The notes beneath the pieces are model-generated. The model saw nothing but the letters and a program-made list of their open reading frames with translations. It was not told where the DNA came from and did not search any database. From Isoetes taiwanensis (taxonomy: Eukaryota > Streptophyta > Lycopodiopsida > Isoetales > Isoetaceae): a stretch of 64,000 bases of DNA. The position numbers and the translations under genes were made by a program. The DNA lies in assembly GCA_021234155.1 (NCBI GenBank), contig JAJEKV010000097.1, positions 3,224,074-3,288,073 of the forward strand. The letters are read 5' to 3'. Shown here piece after piece: positions 24,636-34,749 of the stretch. Within the stretch, counting starts at the first letter, position 1, and each line of letters starts with the position of its first letter.

Positions 24636-27030
24636 ACCTAGACCGGACATACATCTCGGTCAATCCCTTGGCAAATGATTATCATCCTACTACCAGTATG
24701 AGCATTTCTGGCATAGTATCCTTTTACCCATTTTTACTTGTTCATTCTTGTAATTTCAGCCAATATAGCATTTGGTCATCCATAAAGTAACAGCAAAATC
24801 TTATTATTTCAACAAAAATACTTTTCTTATCATTAATATCTCGTCAATATTTAAGCATTTCAATATGTATTGATCATAGATCATTGCAATAAGCATTTAT
24901 CCAATACGTTTCCTGTTGATCCAATATCTGGAGACTAATGTAGCAGATAGTATTGTAATTACAAGTTTGATCTTTCTTAGTCACAGACTCTTGCTAGAAA
25001 GCAAAGCTAAAATGATAATATTCTAAAAAAACCGTTTATGTGATGCCTTTGTCAACTTGAACTTCTTAGTGACAAGCTTCCGCAAAAAAGTAAGCAAGAT
25101 CTCCATCATTCTTCCAGCCAAATCCAACTACAAAAGCAAAAGGAACAATGGGAAGAAAATCCCACTACTGCCCAATCAATTTTCTGTTAAGTAAAAAGCG
25201 GTGCTCGGGGCAAGGGCCAAAAGGTACATTGGGATTTTCAGCTCTTCGCTGATTACCCATTGTGCCTCTTGCCCTGCCAGTTAGAAAAGTCTAAAAGAAT
25301 GAATGGAGAATAAAATGCAACTGCATAGACATCTGCATAGACATCTGTCAGCCATTAATGCACACATTTTACATGATTGGCCCACTATGTAGGCTTATAT
25401 CAACTCATTTGAATAACATAATATCATATAAAATCATCTTCCATAAACTAGTCTGAGGATTCATGCCAGCATCCTATCTAAGTCTGAGGGCATAATGCAT
25501 CTTGTTAAAGCATCAGGCATATGCCTCACCCAAAATCTTAAAAGACTCTACATACATGTATTATGTAGAAACATTCAAGAATCTGCCTCCACTTCATATT
25601 TGACAAGGAAAATTGGATTTTCGACACAAGGGCAATATGCATTAGCTCCTGGTCATGCACAACAAGTCATGCAAAGATGGATATAAGCAAAGCCAATCCA
25701 GTAAATCTATTTAGAAATATCCCATATTTTGCCATCATATAGACCGGAATAGAAAAAAATGTAATTAAGACCCAATAGGCATTGTACGGAAGCACTTGGT
25801 TATATGTGGAAACGCATGGACCAAGGAACATTGATCCAATGGCCAACTTATGGTCATAAGCAAGTTCCAAAAATTCAGCCAATGGAAACCTTATTAGGAT
25901 CATATCTAAATTTGTATCTAGCTAAAAATAAGCTATAATTGTCCAATTAAAGTATTTCAATCATGTCAATCTAACCTGATTGAAGTCGTTCCAGATTTCG
26001 GGCATTAAGCCTTTGATCTTTAAGCAATGGTGTCTGATGCAAAATTTGTCATACCACTTGCAGACCTTAAGTGCAAAAGAGTCGTCTAAGAAAGCTTAAC
26101 CGATTGACTAGATCTTGTAATGCTAATTTTAAGCAAAAATATAATATGAGTATTTGCACAAACGCTTGGAGATTTAATGCTAATTTTCAAAAAGCCCATG
26201 CCAAAGCATAAATAGTTTCCAGTACCATGCCAAAGCATAAATATCCATCATTAGAGAGATCAAGTTGCTTCAGAATCTGCATTTAATTAAAATACATACC
26301 AAAGTAGAAATTTTATCGCCAACAATGAAATCAAAATCTTCCAAGATGAAAATTAATACTATTCTTCTTAAAATCTTCCAAGCTTTTGCATTGAAGTTCT
26401 TTTGCATTGCACCGTAATTAATGTCAACTACAGCATTTTGTGTTGATCTCGGGTTTTGATGGCATCGGCCAAGTTTTCCAGGCTTACCCGCCTTTAGCCA
26501 TCTATCGCAACATTTATTGGCACCAACAAAATAGGGCCGGTATCGGCTTCAGCTCAAAATCTCCGCATTTCTATATCTGTTATTTCCATAGCTGGCGGTC
26601 GGCTATAGCCATCTCAAGAGCATGCATATTAGGGCAACCCAAAAAGCCCTAAACGTTAGTCGATGCCCTATTTTGTTAGAGAGAGGCTTTTCCTAAATGA
26701 AAATTCATTTGGAAAATCCATACCAAAATTCCAATATGCAAATATGCCAAAATCATAGTAATAGTAGGAAATCCACGTTTTCAAAGGAACGTTTTGCCTT
26801 AGTGAAAGTTACATGCAATATTTGCATGTTAGCCTCCACATGTCCAACATGCATTTAAAACAAATGCATGCATACATTTTAGTATAATATTAGCCAAACT
26901 TTAAAAGCTTTATCATTCAATTTCATGTCAAAAGAGACTCGTGTACTATAGCCCTTGTATTTACCAAGATGTGAACTTGCACTCTGTTGTAATTATATTA
27001 TTGAATGCACCCAATAGTGAATATCAATAA
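24636..27030. repeat. Tandem unit 3, shortened
   Basis: It is near-identical to unit 1 in its first half. It then shows scrambled short duplications around 26100-26480 and ends with AATAGTGAATATCAATAAAA directly against unit 4. The 580-680 bp that follow this point in units 1 and 2 (20795-21478 and 24050-24630) are absent. The minus-strand transmembrane-like open frame of unit 1 (19253-19489) is repeated here at 25667-25903, but it lies in what I read as intron. Confidence 0.8.
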
Positions 27031-28710
27031 AAAAAAAAGCAAACGCTAGACCAAGATTCTGCCTCGGTCAATCCCTTGGCGAGATTAACATTCTAATATC
27101 TAAACCGAGCAAGCGTCTAGACTAGTACCTCTTCTCCCAAAGCCTAAGTAATTTGAAGACCATTATTTATTCATTAAAGCCATAAGAAATAAAAAGTAAA
27201 TCATCTGCAACAGTCATCAACATGAATTCTGTGCAATTTCATATGCTATGAACTCTATGTACAATTGTTTGAAATTTATGCCCAGAACCTGACTTTAGCT
27301 TATCCACTGTTAAGCTATCCAAACATATATAAATTGAGTCAAGAGGTCCATATCACATGTATAATGTATCAATTATCTAAAATAATTGTGTTACTTGAAT
27401 CACTCTGATTATGTAGACCATCACTGTTGCAGCCCATATTCCAATGAATAGACAGCTCCAAGCTCCAAGTGGCCTTCTTCATGTCCTTTTCGAAAATTCC
27501 ACATCCTTTACGCTAAAGCCAACTCTAACAGCAAAATAAACACAATTGGAGGAGAGAACCCATACCTGCAGCCAATCAATACACAATTAGCGTGAAAACG
27601 GTAAATGTACAAGGGCCAAAGGTACATTTGGGTCTCTCGGTTTATCACCGATCACCAATTGTATCCTTTTGCCCAGTTACTTTAACAAAGAAGAGAGATG
27701 GAATAATAACTTGAGATCTTTCTCAAATTCAAAAGCTTAATTAAAAAGGATATGCCCACTATGTAGGCTTATGTCAACTCACATAATATCATTTAAAAAT
27801 CATCTTTCCAAAGTCGAGATTCATTCCAACTTCGCTATATCTAAGTCTAAGGGCATAATGCATCTTGTTAAAGCATCAGGCATATGCCTCACTCAAAATC
27901 TTAAAAGACTCTACATACATGCATTGCGTAAAAACGTTCAAGAATCTGCCTCCACTTCACCTTTGACAAGGAAAATTGGAGATTCGACACAAAGGGCAAT
28001 ATGTATTAGCTCCCTGCTTCATGCACAACAAGTCATGCAAAGATGGATATAAGCAGAGCAAATCCAATAAATCTATTTCTATCCCGATTTTGCCACCATA
28101 TAAACGGGAATAAAAAAATGTAATTAAGACCCAATAGGCATTGTGCGGAAGCCCTTGGTTATGGAAAACACATTTTATCTACATGTGGAAACACATAGGC
28201 CAAGCAACATTAATGCAATGGCCAATTTATGGTCATAAGCAAGTCCCAAAAATTCAGCCAATCGAACCTTATTAGGATCATATCTAGATTTGTATCAGGC
28301 TAAAAATAAGCTAATTATCAAAATAAAGTATTTCAATCATGTACAATCTAACCTGATTGAAGTCATTGCAGATTTCGCGCTTGCCTTTGATCTTTAGCAA
28401 TGGTGTCTGATCTGCGAAATTTGGCATACCACTTGCGTAACCATGAGTGCGAAAAGCTTCGTCTATGAAATCTTATCTTCGATTCACTAGATCTTGTAAT
28501 GCTAATTTTAAGCAAATGCCTAAAGCTCTGAGACTTGGAGATTTCTATGTTTCCGGTGTTTCCGTGCTCCATGCCAAAGCATAAATAGTGTTAATGGGTC
28601 AATAACCATCATTAGAGAGATCAAATTGCTTCAAAATCCTCGCATTTAATTAAAGCACATACCAAAGTAGAAATTTTGGTGCCCATCAAAGAAAATCAAA
28701 TGCCCATTCT
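27031..28710. repeat. Tandem unit 4, partial and diverged
   Basis: After a start resembling the other units (CGCTAGACCAAGATTC, CCTCGGTCAATCCCTTGG), about 450 bp are unrelated. The copy resumes near 27560 and runs to about 28700, covering the counterparts of all three exons, with more substitutions than units 1-3. The donor GGTATGTGC and the segment GACACCATTGCTAAAGATCA are kept. It is probably the oldest member of the array. Confidence 0.7.
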
Positions 28711-29526
28711 TTATCAAATCTTCTAATGATTAGGGCAAAACAAAAGCCATATCTCTCGGCACAATACGATTTGTAGAACACAGGGCATGTTTTTAGCAAA
28801 ACCAAACAAATCCATTTTCCACGGGTCTAGAAGTCAAATGCCGCTTTGGCCTCGCAAACATTTCGGCCTTCCATTCTCTTTGCATAGGGCTGAGAGCGAC
28901 TTCATAAAGTGAATATTTCACAATAAATCTAAAGATTTCAAAGATCAATAAATATTATATTCTCGCCACCGCGACTAAAATTGAGCAACAACCATTTGTC
29001 ATCAATGATTAGGTAGCCAAATCGGCAACTAACAGATCAAACCTGCTTTTTGCATAGTCCAAAAACTTCAATTCATTTTTCAATTGCATCGACCGGATCC
29101 AAATGTATTTTTAGCGCTTACCATTACCATTCTAGATTGACATCGACAACAAATGACGCTGGCACCTGTGTCAAGGAAAAATCTTTTGCCCTAACCAAGC
29201 ATGTCCTTGAGCCACATGCATGCATAAAATTCATTAAAACTTCTATATGCCATATCCTTATCAAATGAGAACTTAATATTCAAGTAGAGCCCCTTGTAAA
29301 CAATATTGAAGATATCATTTATCCCCTTGTGCTCTAGTGTGGAGTTAACTTTTCTTGAAGATGTGCATACGCTCAAGTTAGGTAGTCCATAACTATACTA
29401 TTAATGCCTATTGAGGCAAAATCATACAATTAAGTTATCAAAATCAAGTTATTTATCACAAAAAGATCTCGGGATCTTTACTAACCATCAAGGTAAAAAT
29501 GCTTAAATAAAAAAAAAAAAAAAAAG
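28711..29526. other. No recognisable gene; ends in poly(A)
   Basis: No frame with a motif is visible. An A run of about 18 at 29508-29525 precedes the SINE-like copy. Confidence 0.5.
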
Positions 29527-29970
29527 GACATAGATTCAAGATAAAAATAATTACATTAGCTCACTTTGTGTACATTGGTTAAAATAGTCTTATTCGGATA
29601 TTAAATTATTTTGGAAGAGGTTCGAACCCCCGTATTTCATATTCTAAAATCTTAGGCAAAGCCGTATAGAGGTTCGATATTCCCTCAAAACCTTAGGCGA
29701 AATCGTATTTCATATTTCTAAATCATAGGCACCTCCAATCATAAATGACTATAAGCAAAATGACAGATGCCCAGAGGCCTCAACATACATATCCGGGTCG
29801 AAGATCGACAAAAATCCACGACTGTGGTAGTCCAGGGTGCACCTTGTTTAGAATATGTAGCAAATTAATAGGGGGTTTCAGGGGATTTGATATGGATGTA
29901 AAAATAACAATTTCTGAAACCATAGATTATATATCCCTAAAACAATTAAATAGGTTGTTATAAAAGAAAA
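29527..29970 (+). repeat. tRNA-derived SINE-like element, full copy
   Basis: The copy starts ACATAGATTCAAG. At 29557 it has TAGCTCACTTTGTGTACATTGG, resembling a pol III A box, and at 29619-29629 GGTTCGAACCC, an exact B box. The body then runs through TTAGGCAAAGCCGTATAGAGG and ends GGTGCACCTTGTTTA. From 29851 the tail GAATATGTAGCAAATTAATA continues to ATAGGTTGTTATAAAAGAAAA. By these boxes it is a tRNA-related SINE, which would be transcribed by RNA polymerase III and moved by LINE enzymes. At about 440 bp it is long for a SINE, and whether the tail is 3' or starts the next copy is not settled. Confidence 0.65.
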
Positions 29971-30413
29971 ACATAGATTCAAGATAAAAAAAATCACATT
30001 AGCTCATTGGGTACATTGGTTAAAGTAGGTTGTTATAAAAAAAGAAAAAAAGAAAAAAAACATAGATTGAAGATGAAAAATAATCACATTACCTTACTAG
30101 GTACATTGGTTAAAATAGTTTTATTAGGGCATTAAGTTATTTTGGTAGAGGTTCGAACCCCCGTATTTCATATTCTAAAATTTAGGCAAAGCCGTATAGA
30201 GGTTCGATATTCCCTCAAAACCTTAGGCAAAATCAGATTTCATATTTCAAAATCCCTAGGCACCTCTAATCATGAATGACTATAAAAGCGAAAAACGAGG
30301 GTGCCTAAAGGACCCCACATACGATCCGGGTTGTAAGATCAAATCCGATGATTGTGGTAGTCCAGGTGCACCCTTTTTAGAATATGTAGCAAATTAACGG
30401 GGGGTTCCAGGGG
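29971..30413 (+). repeat. SINE-like elements, truncated head plus second copy
   Basis: A head fragment (29971-30027) repeats ACATAGATTCAAG and the A-box-like TAGCTCATTGGGTACATTGG, then jumps directly to GGTTGTTATAAAAAAAG. A second copy starts at 30059 with CATAGATTGAAG, has the B box GGTTCGAACCC at 30150-30160, and ends in a cut-off tail at about 30413. Both are joined to the preceding copy through A-rich junctions, giving a head-to-tail chain. Confidence 0.65.
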
Positions 30414-30659
30414 CCATATAGAAGATCTCTACTTGAAATCTTATAGTATTTTGCGAATCTTGTTATACAAGATATAGCAAATTTTGTACTTGCATACCCC
30501 ACAAACGAGGAACTTTACGTGCGGTATAGATTAAGGAATAAGGGGTGAATATGCCTATCCAACATCTCTCTGTTCCTGAGTCACCCCCGTGTGAATATGC
30601 ACCCAAACCAAAGGGGGTTTAAAGGGGATTTTAATTTAAATGTGTTAGACCCAATGGTT

Positions 30660-30722
30660 GTGTTAATTAATGTCAATGGTAGTTATGTGTTGGTTGTTAA
30701 TGTCAATGGTTGTTATGTGTTG
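30660..30722 (+). repeat. Tandem repeat, two ~30-bp units
   Basis: GTGTTAATTAATGTCAATGG with TAGTTAT, then GTGTTGGTTGTTAATGTCAATGG with TTGTTAT, lie back to back. It is a small minisatellite. Confidence 0.7.
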
Positions 30723-31434
30723 GAGGATTTAATTTTTATATGTTGGATGTTAATGGTTTGTGTTGCAAAAAAAAATGTTGGCCCCTTCGAGGCCTTAGGA
30801 ACGCCACCCCCCCGGTGTGACAAAAATTTAGAATTCAAACCGAAAAACTAGAATTCATTTGAGGCTTTCATCACCGTAGCTTTTGAATTTGATCACAATA
30901 AAACAAATAGAACTATTTCACAACAACTATTTCTCTTTCACAATGACACCATTGTTTATCAATCCATATGATTTTGGATGCTCCATCTCTAGCTTAAAGG
31001 TAATGCATGATTCACCTTATGGTTCGATTAAAGTTTCAAACCTACAATATAAATGCATTCTTGTGGCCACTGTTTGACTGATCTGCGTGACATGGAAAAG
31101 GGCATGGAATAATCCGCATGTTGTGTGCATAAGAATCCATTTATTGATTGAAGCTAAAGGCTGGCTGCTATGAACAATCCAAAGAGCCGGAATATCCAAG
31201 AGTTGGAAGCAAACGGAGGGCCTAAACTTGAATCTGCAGCAAATCTTAGGAAGGAAACAAAAGGGGGTTTTGCAACACTACATTGTAGAATCAGGAAACC
31301 AATACCTTGTAAAAAAAAAACATTATGCTAACTGAAGAAACATTAAAAAACAAATACCTTTGTAAGTGTGAGCAAAAAAATCCATCTCGTGGTAGTAAAA
31401 TCCACTCCGACTAATAAGAATCCAAGAGGGTAGT

Positions 31435-31597
31435 ACACATGCATATGCACACATGCACACACATGCACACATGCACATGCACTTGCACTTGCACATGCAC
31501 AATACACATGCGCGTACATATACATGCACATGCACATGAACATGCGAACATGCACACACATGCACATGCATGTAGTATTCATGCACAAACACATGCG
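31435..31597 (+). repeat. Degenerate ACATGC/CACATG microsatellite
   Basis: About 160 bp consist almost entirely of ACATGC, ACACATGC and TGCACT variants. Long open frames on both strands (70 codons plus, 102-105 codons minus, rich in His/Thr or Cys/Val/Met) arise from the repeat and are not genes. Confidence 0.9.
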
Positions 31598-31807
31598 AGA
31601 AAGACAACAACCCTCGGATTGTTCCAACCAACGAAAATCAACGGCCCATAAAGGGTGCACTCTAGAAATACTATTTAGTACACCTCAACGAATACAACAA
31701 CGAAATCATAGAAAAACCATGTGAAAAAACGTATAAAAATCTAAAAGTAACCCCCTGTTATTGTGCTACATATTCCTAGTCCAAACTTCTACAAAACACG
31801 CAATCTT

Positions 31808-32119
31808 CTTACCTGTATCTTCCCTTTTGTGCAGCTCTCTAAACTAATGAAAGCAACAATGGGGTATTTTTTGACACCTCAGATACACAAAATCTTCGCG
31901 CTTCTGTAACAGTTCAGAATCCTCGCTAAATATTGTTGTAGTCTGAATTAATGTAAAAAGAAGCTCAGACAAAAGGTTGGACATGCTGGCGCAGAGAGAT
32001 GATTGAGTATCGCTTGGATAGAACAACAATTGCTTCAGATCAGATATGGCAGTGGTTGAATATAGCATGGATGGAAGAACCATTGCTTCTTGTTTGTGGA
32101 CGCGGGTGTTTCTGCCCAC
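31808..32119 (-). CDS. Exon-like segment, unrecognised product
   Basis: A clean minus-strand frame follows an acceptor-like AGATAAGGCATACAG| near 32122, and an excellent donor ATACAG|GTAAGAAG lies near 31819. The frame reads GRNTRVHKQEAMVLPSMLYS, then ISDLKQLLFYPSDTQSSLC and SNLLSELLFTLIQ. It stops near 31844, just before the donor, so either a one-base indel separates them or this is a terminal coding exon. A shorter, diverged copy of the donor neighbourhood occurs near 16190-16270. The family is not recognised. Confidence 0.3.
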
Positions 32120-32264
32120 CTGTATGCCTTATCTGCCCACCATGTGCATACAAGGATCAGATCTATTATAAATACAAGATATACATATACTTGGCTAGCC
32201 TCTAGATCAATATGGGTGGCTATCCATACTTTGACATGGCCGTATATTATATGTATAACAACCA

Positions 32265-32294
32265 TATAATAATAATAATAATTAATTAATTAAT
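32265..32294. repeat. (TAA)n/(ATTA)n microsatellite, likely LINE tail
   Basis: ATAATAATAATAATAATTAATTAATTAAT lies exactly past the 3' end of the minus-strand LINE at 32.3-34.4 kb. Some LINE clades end in simple repeats instead of poly(A), which fits this position. Confidence 0.7.
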
Positions 32295-32928
32295 CACGCC
32301 CATGTTGGACCTTGAAGGCCATGGAGCGAACAAACATACAAAGATTGTTCACGTTTCAAAACTAGTGAACGATGTGCTTCTGACTCCTCAAATAGAGACC
32401 AAGCACCATAGGATTATCATCTAATAAAGATGAAAAAATCAAGAGCACCTCAGATATCAAATTTAGTCCAATATCCTCATATGTTGGACAATCGTAAGAA
32501 CACATGAGCCTCATCTTCAACCATATTCATATTGCATACTTCACAAAGCCTCTCTTCTCTTGGAGTTTTCGACCATCTACTGCTTCCACACGCAGCTATG
32601 AGAACCGGGTTCTCATCACGCCATGTATTTCTTTAAAGAGCTCGGGATTCGGGCTTTTCGTGTAATTTTGTTCGAGTATATCAATAAAGGGATTCACTTA
32701 CGATGTATATGTAACCATCGCAAAACCCTTGTGTGCCCAAAGCTTCTATAACTTCGTGTCCATACTAAATCCACGGGCACCAATATCTGTGGTTCCGTAA
32801 TCCATCCATGGATATCCCCATTTCTCATTATCTTGTCACATCACGGTACCATCCCGTGGATGAGGATTGGGCTAGTGCCAACTTAGGTAAACGCCCATCC
32901 GGCTGCTTGTGAATCCTTGTAACAAAGT

Positions 32929-33744
32929 TCAATGTCCGATATAAAGCTTCGCTTTCAAAGGAGCATGCCGACTTCCCGCCAATAGTATTGCATATGGAAT
33001 CTGTTGTTTAATTCCCAATTCCTCCTGGAGAAGTATCTTCAACACTGATTCAACCTGTGTCCATTGATGAGTTGAGATGCAAGGCCCCCAGATAGGTGAG
33101 CCATATAAGACTACGGTCTGGACTAAGGTTTTGAATAGGATTTTTCTGAGTCCCCAGTCTGTGAGAGATGCCTTATAACATTTTGTTAGCATACCATATA
33201 AAGCTTTCTTGCTGCCCTCTATCCGTTTTCTGATACACTCTTTCCAACTATATTTTGCCGAAAATTCTAGTCCCAGATATTTGTAGCTATCTACAATTTC
33301 TAATGTCTCACCCTTAAATGTGAATGTAGGTCTACTTACAGTCCCAAACACCATCACTTTTGATTTGGCCAAATTGACTTTCATGTGTCTTACCTCACAA
33401 AACATTGCCAGATCGTCAAGATGGGACTGTAAACCTTCAGGTTTGTTTGCCACCAGTACTACGTCATCGGCATACAATAGAAGTTGGACCAGGAAATGAC
33501 CCAACTGAGAACCTGCTAAACCTCTTGTTCTTAACCACTCTTCAAGCTCGTCTATGTATAGACCGAACAGGGTTGGGGACAACGGACACCCCTGCCGAAC
33601 ACCTATAGTGCTTCGAATTTCTCCATCAAATTCCACAGGTAACTTGGCTATCACTTCGGAGTATAGCTGGGAGATAGCTCCTCTAATTTCCTTTGGTACC
33701 CCAAGGTGTTCCATTCGTATCCCCAAGTCCTTTCGAGGAATCAA
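32929..33744 (-). CDS. Reverse transcriptase palm/thumb, LINE fragment
   Basis: A 271-codon open frame encodes the core of a non-LTR reverse transcriptase, the enzyme that copies element RNA at the target site. Visible motifs are GVRQGCPLSPTLF (about residue 47), the catalytic YADDVVLVANK (about residue 90, at 33462-33476), and SKVMVFG with YKYLGLEFS downstream, the usual order of RT motifs after the active site. Upstream, the first catalytic block (KAFD) is in another frame, so the full enzyme is broken. At 271 residues it covers only part of a normal ~900-1300-residue ORF2. The start shown is the first Met of the frame, not a true start. Confidence 0.8.
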   Translation of the reverse strand: MIPRKDLGIRMEHLGVPKEIRGAISQLYSEVIAKLPVEFDGEIRSTIGVRQGCPLSPTLFGLYIDELEEWLRTRGLAGSQLGHFLVQLLLYADDVVLVANKPEGLQSHLDDLAMFCEVRHMKVNLAKSKVMVFGTVSRPTFTFKGETLEIVDSYKYLGLEFSAKYSWKECIRKRIEGSKKALYGMLTKCYKASLTDWGLRKILFKTLVQTVVLYGSPIWGPCISTHQWTQVESVLKILLQEELGIKQQIPYAILLAGSRHAPLKAKLYIGH

Positions 33745-33901
33745 TCAAATGCTTTTCGGGTCCAATGAAGGCCCCACTGATACACGCACGGGTTGTTTTG
33801 CCTTTTAGATCAACACTCGCAAGCTAAGTCGCGTGATCAAGAGTCTTGATCTTTGTTTTTCGAAACACCCTGCACAGTAGCGGGCTCTTTTCTCATTTTC
33901 A

Positions 33902-34378
33902 TCAGCCCATAAACGGAGTTTTTCTTGCTAATAGACTTCCTAGCGGCTTAGAGAACATCTTGCCAATTAAAATCGTCCCAGTAATTACGCACATTATTTT
34001 TATCCCCTGTTTTGTGGATTGGATAACTATGTTTTTTCCTTCGGTTTTGTGGCGACCTTGTATAGCGGCTTGGTTCATCAACTTTGTTCTGACCTCTATG
34101 GATTTATCTCCACTCCATTTCAATAGCTCAATGCTTAGACCTTGTAAATCAGCTGCCTTCCCATTTGGCATGTCTTTAAGTGCCTCTGTCACATCCCATA
34201 TTGTGAACATATCTGAATCTACAACCTCTGATTTCATGGTTTCAGCATTGTGAGAATATATTTCTCGAATATAAGCAGGCAGAGATGTTATAGGAGGTGT
34301 TGATTTTATACAACCTTCACCTCGTATTTGATACTTCAAAACATTGGTACCTCTTGGAACTTTATCCCTTATGTTCAA
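33902..34378 (-). pseudogene. Reverse transcriptase fingers, LINE fragment
   Basis: This open frame precedes the main RT frame on the minus strand. It reads EALKDMPNGKAADLQGLSIE and LLKWSGD, the block that begins most LINE RT domains, then a segment ending GKMFSKPLGSLL. The first residues of the frame (34379-34405) are translated SINE-like DNA and not part of the enzyme. A frameshift and stops separate it from the palm frame. It is inactive as it stands. Confidence 0.65.
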
Positions 34379-34749
34379 TAAACGAGGTGCACCTTGGACT
34401 ACCACAGTCGTCAGATCTGTCGATTCTAAGGCCCAAATCGTTTAAAGTATGAAATACGAGTTTGCCTAAGGTTTTGATGGAATATCGAGCTTCTATATGG
34501 CTTTGCCTAAGGTTTTAGAATATAAAATATGGGGGCTTGAACCTCTACCAAAATAACTCAACATTCTAATGAAGTTGCTTTAACCAACATAACTAATAAG
34601 CTAACGTAATTATTTTTTATTTTAAATCTATATTTTTTTTATGACAACCCATTCAATTGTTTTTGGAATATGGTCTATGGTTTCAAGAATTGTCATTTTT
34701 ACATCCATATCAAATCCCCCTAGAACCCCCTGTTATTGTGCTACATATT
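34379..34749 (-). repeat. SINE-like element, tail then body, minus strand
   Basis: Read on the minus strand: a tail section (TATGTAGCACAATAACAGG to GGGTTGTCATAAAAAAAA), then a body with TTAGCTTATTAGTTATGTTGG and a B box changed to GGTTCAAGCCC near 34540, ending GGTGCACCTCGTTTA at the LINE junction. It is another case where a tail is followed directly by a body, as at 29.97 kb. Confidence 0.7.

Larger units (their letters stand above)
32295..34378 (-). mobile_element. Non-LTR retrotransposon, 5'-truncated, second LINE type
   Basis: This is a minus-strand LINE remnant covering the reverse transcriptase and the C-terminal part. Blocks in order are a fingers segment (ALKDMPNGKAAD, about 34170), a VIGKMFSKPLGSLL-like block near 33950, a broken block with KAFD near 33750, then palm motifs and a C-terminal zinc-like segment (LCEVCNMNMVEDEAH, near 32520). 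Its sequence is clearly unlike the L1-type LINE at 41-49 kb. The 5' end joins a SINE-like copy at 34379 without its own start, so it is truncated. The tail is the microsatellite at 32265. Confidence 0.75.

Noticed and set aside
19253-25903. Minus frame with membrane-like residues repeated in units 1-3 (MILIRFPLAEF...)
   Set aside because: It starts inside what the phased exons make an intron, has no acceptor that keeps the frame, and is conserved only because the whole unit is.
31323-31724. Long overlapping frames rich in Cys/Met/Val or His/Thr
   Set aside because: They are translations of the ACATGC microsatellite and disappear outside it.
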